A stretch of 64,000 nucleotides of DNA from Helicobacter_D ganmani (GTDB taxonomy: Bacteria; Campylobacterota; Campylobacteria; Campylobacterales; Helicobacteraceae), in NCBI RefSeq assembly GCF_965138225.1, contig NZ_CBCSAX010000001.1. One strand, written 5' to 3'. The notes beneath the pieces were generated by a model. The model was not told the DNA's origin and did not search any database. It saw only the letters and a list, made by a program, of their open reading frames with translations. Positions within the stretch are counted from its first letter, which is position 1. Each line of letters begins with the position of its first letter. The translations under genes were made by a program, and so were the position numbers. Below, in pieces: positions 62,835 to 64,000 of the stretch.

Positions 62835-64000
62835 TTAAACTTTCGTTTTGTTTGCAAATTTATCCACAAAGATTTTCAGAATCTCTACAAGGGATTCTAC
62901 GATATAGCTTGCTTGTTCTTTAGTTAAAACATAAGGAGGCATAAGATAGATTGTGTTACCAAGGGGGCGCAGGAGCAAGCCACGCTTTAAGCCAGCGTTA
63001 AATACCTCTAAGCCCTTGCGTTGTCCCTCAAAGCCACCCAAATCAAAGGCAAACACCATTCCTTGATGTCTAAGATTCTGCACAAAGCCAAACTCTTGCA
63101 AAACCTGCAATTTCTTCCAAATAAATTGCGAGAGAATCGCATTGTTTTCTAGCACATTGTCTCTCTCAAAAATATCTAAAACCGCATTGGCACACGCACA
63201 CGCAAGCGCATTTCCTGTGTAAGAATGCGAATGCAAAAAGGCTTTATGCTCTTCATAGGGCGCATAAAATAAACTATAAATTTCATTCGTCGTAATCACA
63301 ACAGAAAGCGGTAAATATCCTCCTGTGATTCCTTTGCTAAGGCACAAGAAATCTGGCACAACCCCGCATTGTTGATAGGCAAAAAAACTTCCTGTGCGCC
63401 CAAATCCCACCGCAATTTCATCAAAAATCACATACACTCCCGCTTCCTGACACATTTTTACCGCTTCTTGCACGAATTTTGCGCTATACATATTCATATT
63501 TCCTGCGCATTGTATCAAGGGCTCTAGTACAAATGCAGCAATTTCCTCCTTGTGTGCCTGTAATAGTGTTTTTAAGGATTCTAGGGATTCCGCAAAGTTC
63601 TCTCCACTAGGTGCTTTGACTTTTAATGTTTCTAGCAAAAGCGGTTGATAGACTTGTGTATAAATCCCTACATCTCCCACGCTTAATGCCCCGATAGTCT
63701 CTCCATGATAGGCGTTTTCTAGGCATATAAATTTATTTTTCTTTTTCTTTTGAATCGCACAAGCGTGGAATGCCATTTTGAGTGCAACTTCAATCGCACT
63801 TGAGCCATTATCGGCATAGAAACACTTGCCGAATTTAGAATCCAAAAGCTCCAAAAGTCGGTGGGATAATTCAATAATGGGCTTGTGCGTGAAACCTGCA
63901 AAAATAATGTGTTCTAAGCTGTCTAACTGCTCTTTAAGTTTTGCGCTAATATAAGGATTGCAATGTCCAAAGAGATTTACCCACCAGCTAGAAACGCAGT
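62835..64000 (-). CDS. bioA: adenosylmethionine-8-amino-7-oxononanoate aminotransferase (5' end outside window)
   Basis: BioA uses SAM as amino donor to make DAPA in biotin synthesis, with PLP. The reading frame is open to the window edge, giving 388 codons, and the missing start lies beyond 64000. Visible motifs are SSWWVNLFGHCNPYI at the edge, GFTHKPIIELSHRLL, ADNGSSAIEVALKMAFH, ENAYHGETIGALSVGD and VYVIFDEIAVGFGRTGSFF. The PLP lysine is in FLCLSKGITGGYLPLSVV. HSYTGNALACACANAVLD follows. An internal ATG that opens a shorter ORF is not the true start. The stop lies next to the D12 methyltransferase remnant. Confidence 0.95.
   Translation of the reverse strand, partial: CVSSWWVNLFGHCNPYISAKLKEQLDSLEHIIFAGFTHKPIIELSHRLLELLDSKFGKCFYADNGSSAIEVALKMAFHACAIQKKKKNKFICLENAYHGETIGALSVGDVGIYTQVYQPLLLETLKVKAPSGENFAESLESLKTLLQAHKEEIAAFVLEPLIQCAGNMNMYSAKFVQEAVKMCQEAGVYVIFDEIAVGFGRTGSFFAYQQCGVVPDFLCLSKGITGGYLPLSVVITTNEIYSLFYAPYEEHKAFLHSHSYTGNALACACANAVLDIFERDNVLENNAILSQFIWKKLQVLQEFGFVQNLRHQGMVFAFDLGGFEGQRKGLEVFNAGLKRGLLLRPLGNTIYLMPPYVLTKEQASYIVESLVEILKIFVDKFANKTKV

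Noticed and set aside
63719..63901. 60-codon minus-strand ORF near the window end
   Set aside because: It is an out-of-frame shadow of bioA, which reads through to the window edge in another frame.
1..64000. CRISPR arrays, insertion sequences, prophage genes
   Set aside because: No spaced direct repeats, transposase motifs or phage structural genes were seen on either strand.

Overview
The window looks like a chromosomal segment of a low-GC member of the Campylobacterota, most like an enterohepatic Helicobacter of the kind that carries Campylobacter-type N-glycosylation genes. This is inferred from remembered family resemblance: a PglK-like flippase with PglJ-like glycosyltransferases, a monomeric isocitrate dehydrogenase, ThyX, a C. 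jejuni-like DnaA, and long poly-G/poly-C tracts inside surface and restriction genes. No plasmid, prophage, insertion sequence or CRISPR array was seen.

Layout. 0-1.6 kb: tRNA-Phe, a short G-tract ORF and a conserved unknown gene. 1.6-10.5 kb: panC, then a glycan locus (pglK-like flippase, a broken molybdopterin oxidoreductase, three glycosyltransferases, a methyltransferase gene switched off by a G7 tract, a HAD phosphatase). 10.6-24.4 kb: a nucleotide-exchange-type transporter, an RND pump subunit, argG, an S4 protein/nucleosidase-like protein/rlmN/mini-membrane-protein operon, ilvC, a DUF2157 plus GDYXXLXY pair, a frameshifted unknown gene and a Na/Pi transporter. 24.4-37.4 kb: paired CNNM/CorC proteins, divergent pseudopilin and GspE/GspF genes, ispG, a beta-propeller protein and monomeric icd. 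37.4-42.8 kb: a TrkA-like protein, tgt, a hemerythrin protein and a FapA-like protein. 42.8-49.1 kb: the accessory island, made of a type IIG restriction-modification gene with a G9 tract followed 5 bp later by a GHKL-ATPase/nuclease gene. 49.1-54.0 kb: two-subunit fumarase, a Dcu transporter and a pyruvyltransferase-like gene with two hypermutable tracts. 54.0-60.8 kb: plsY, gyrB, dnaN, dnaA and a probable oriC, then ruvC and thyX. 60.9-64 kb: dcuC, a deleted D12 adenine-methyltransferase remnant and partial bioA.

How the parts fit. Transcription diverges around the dnaA/ruvC gap, as expected at a replication origin. The two fumarase subunits, the Dcu transporter and DcuC point to fumarate/succinate/aspartate exchange and fumarate respiration. 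Homopolymeric tracts of 7 or more G or C occur at five places, four of them inside glycan/surface or restriction-modification genes, so this strain probably varies its surface and methylome stochastically. The strongest candidate for a poorly described system is the pair at 42821-49074: a phase-variable type IIG enzyme whose tract lies exactly between two tandem copies of its C-terminal module, coupled to a MORC/MutL-like ATPase carrying a predicted C-terminal nuclease. All functional assignments are by reading motifs; no database search was possible.
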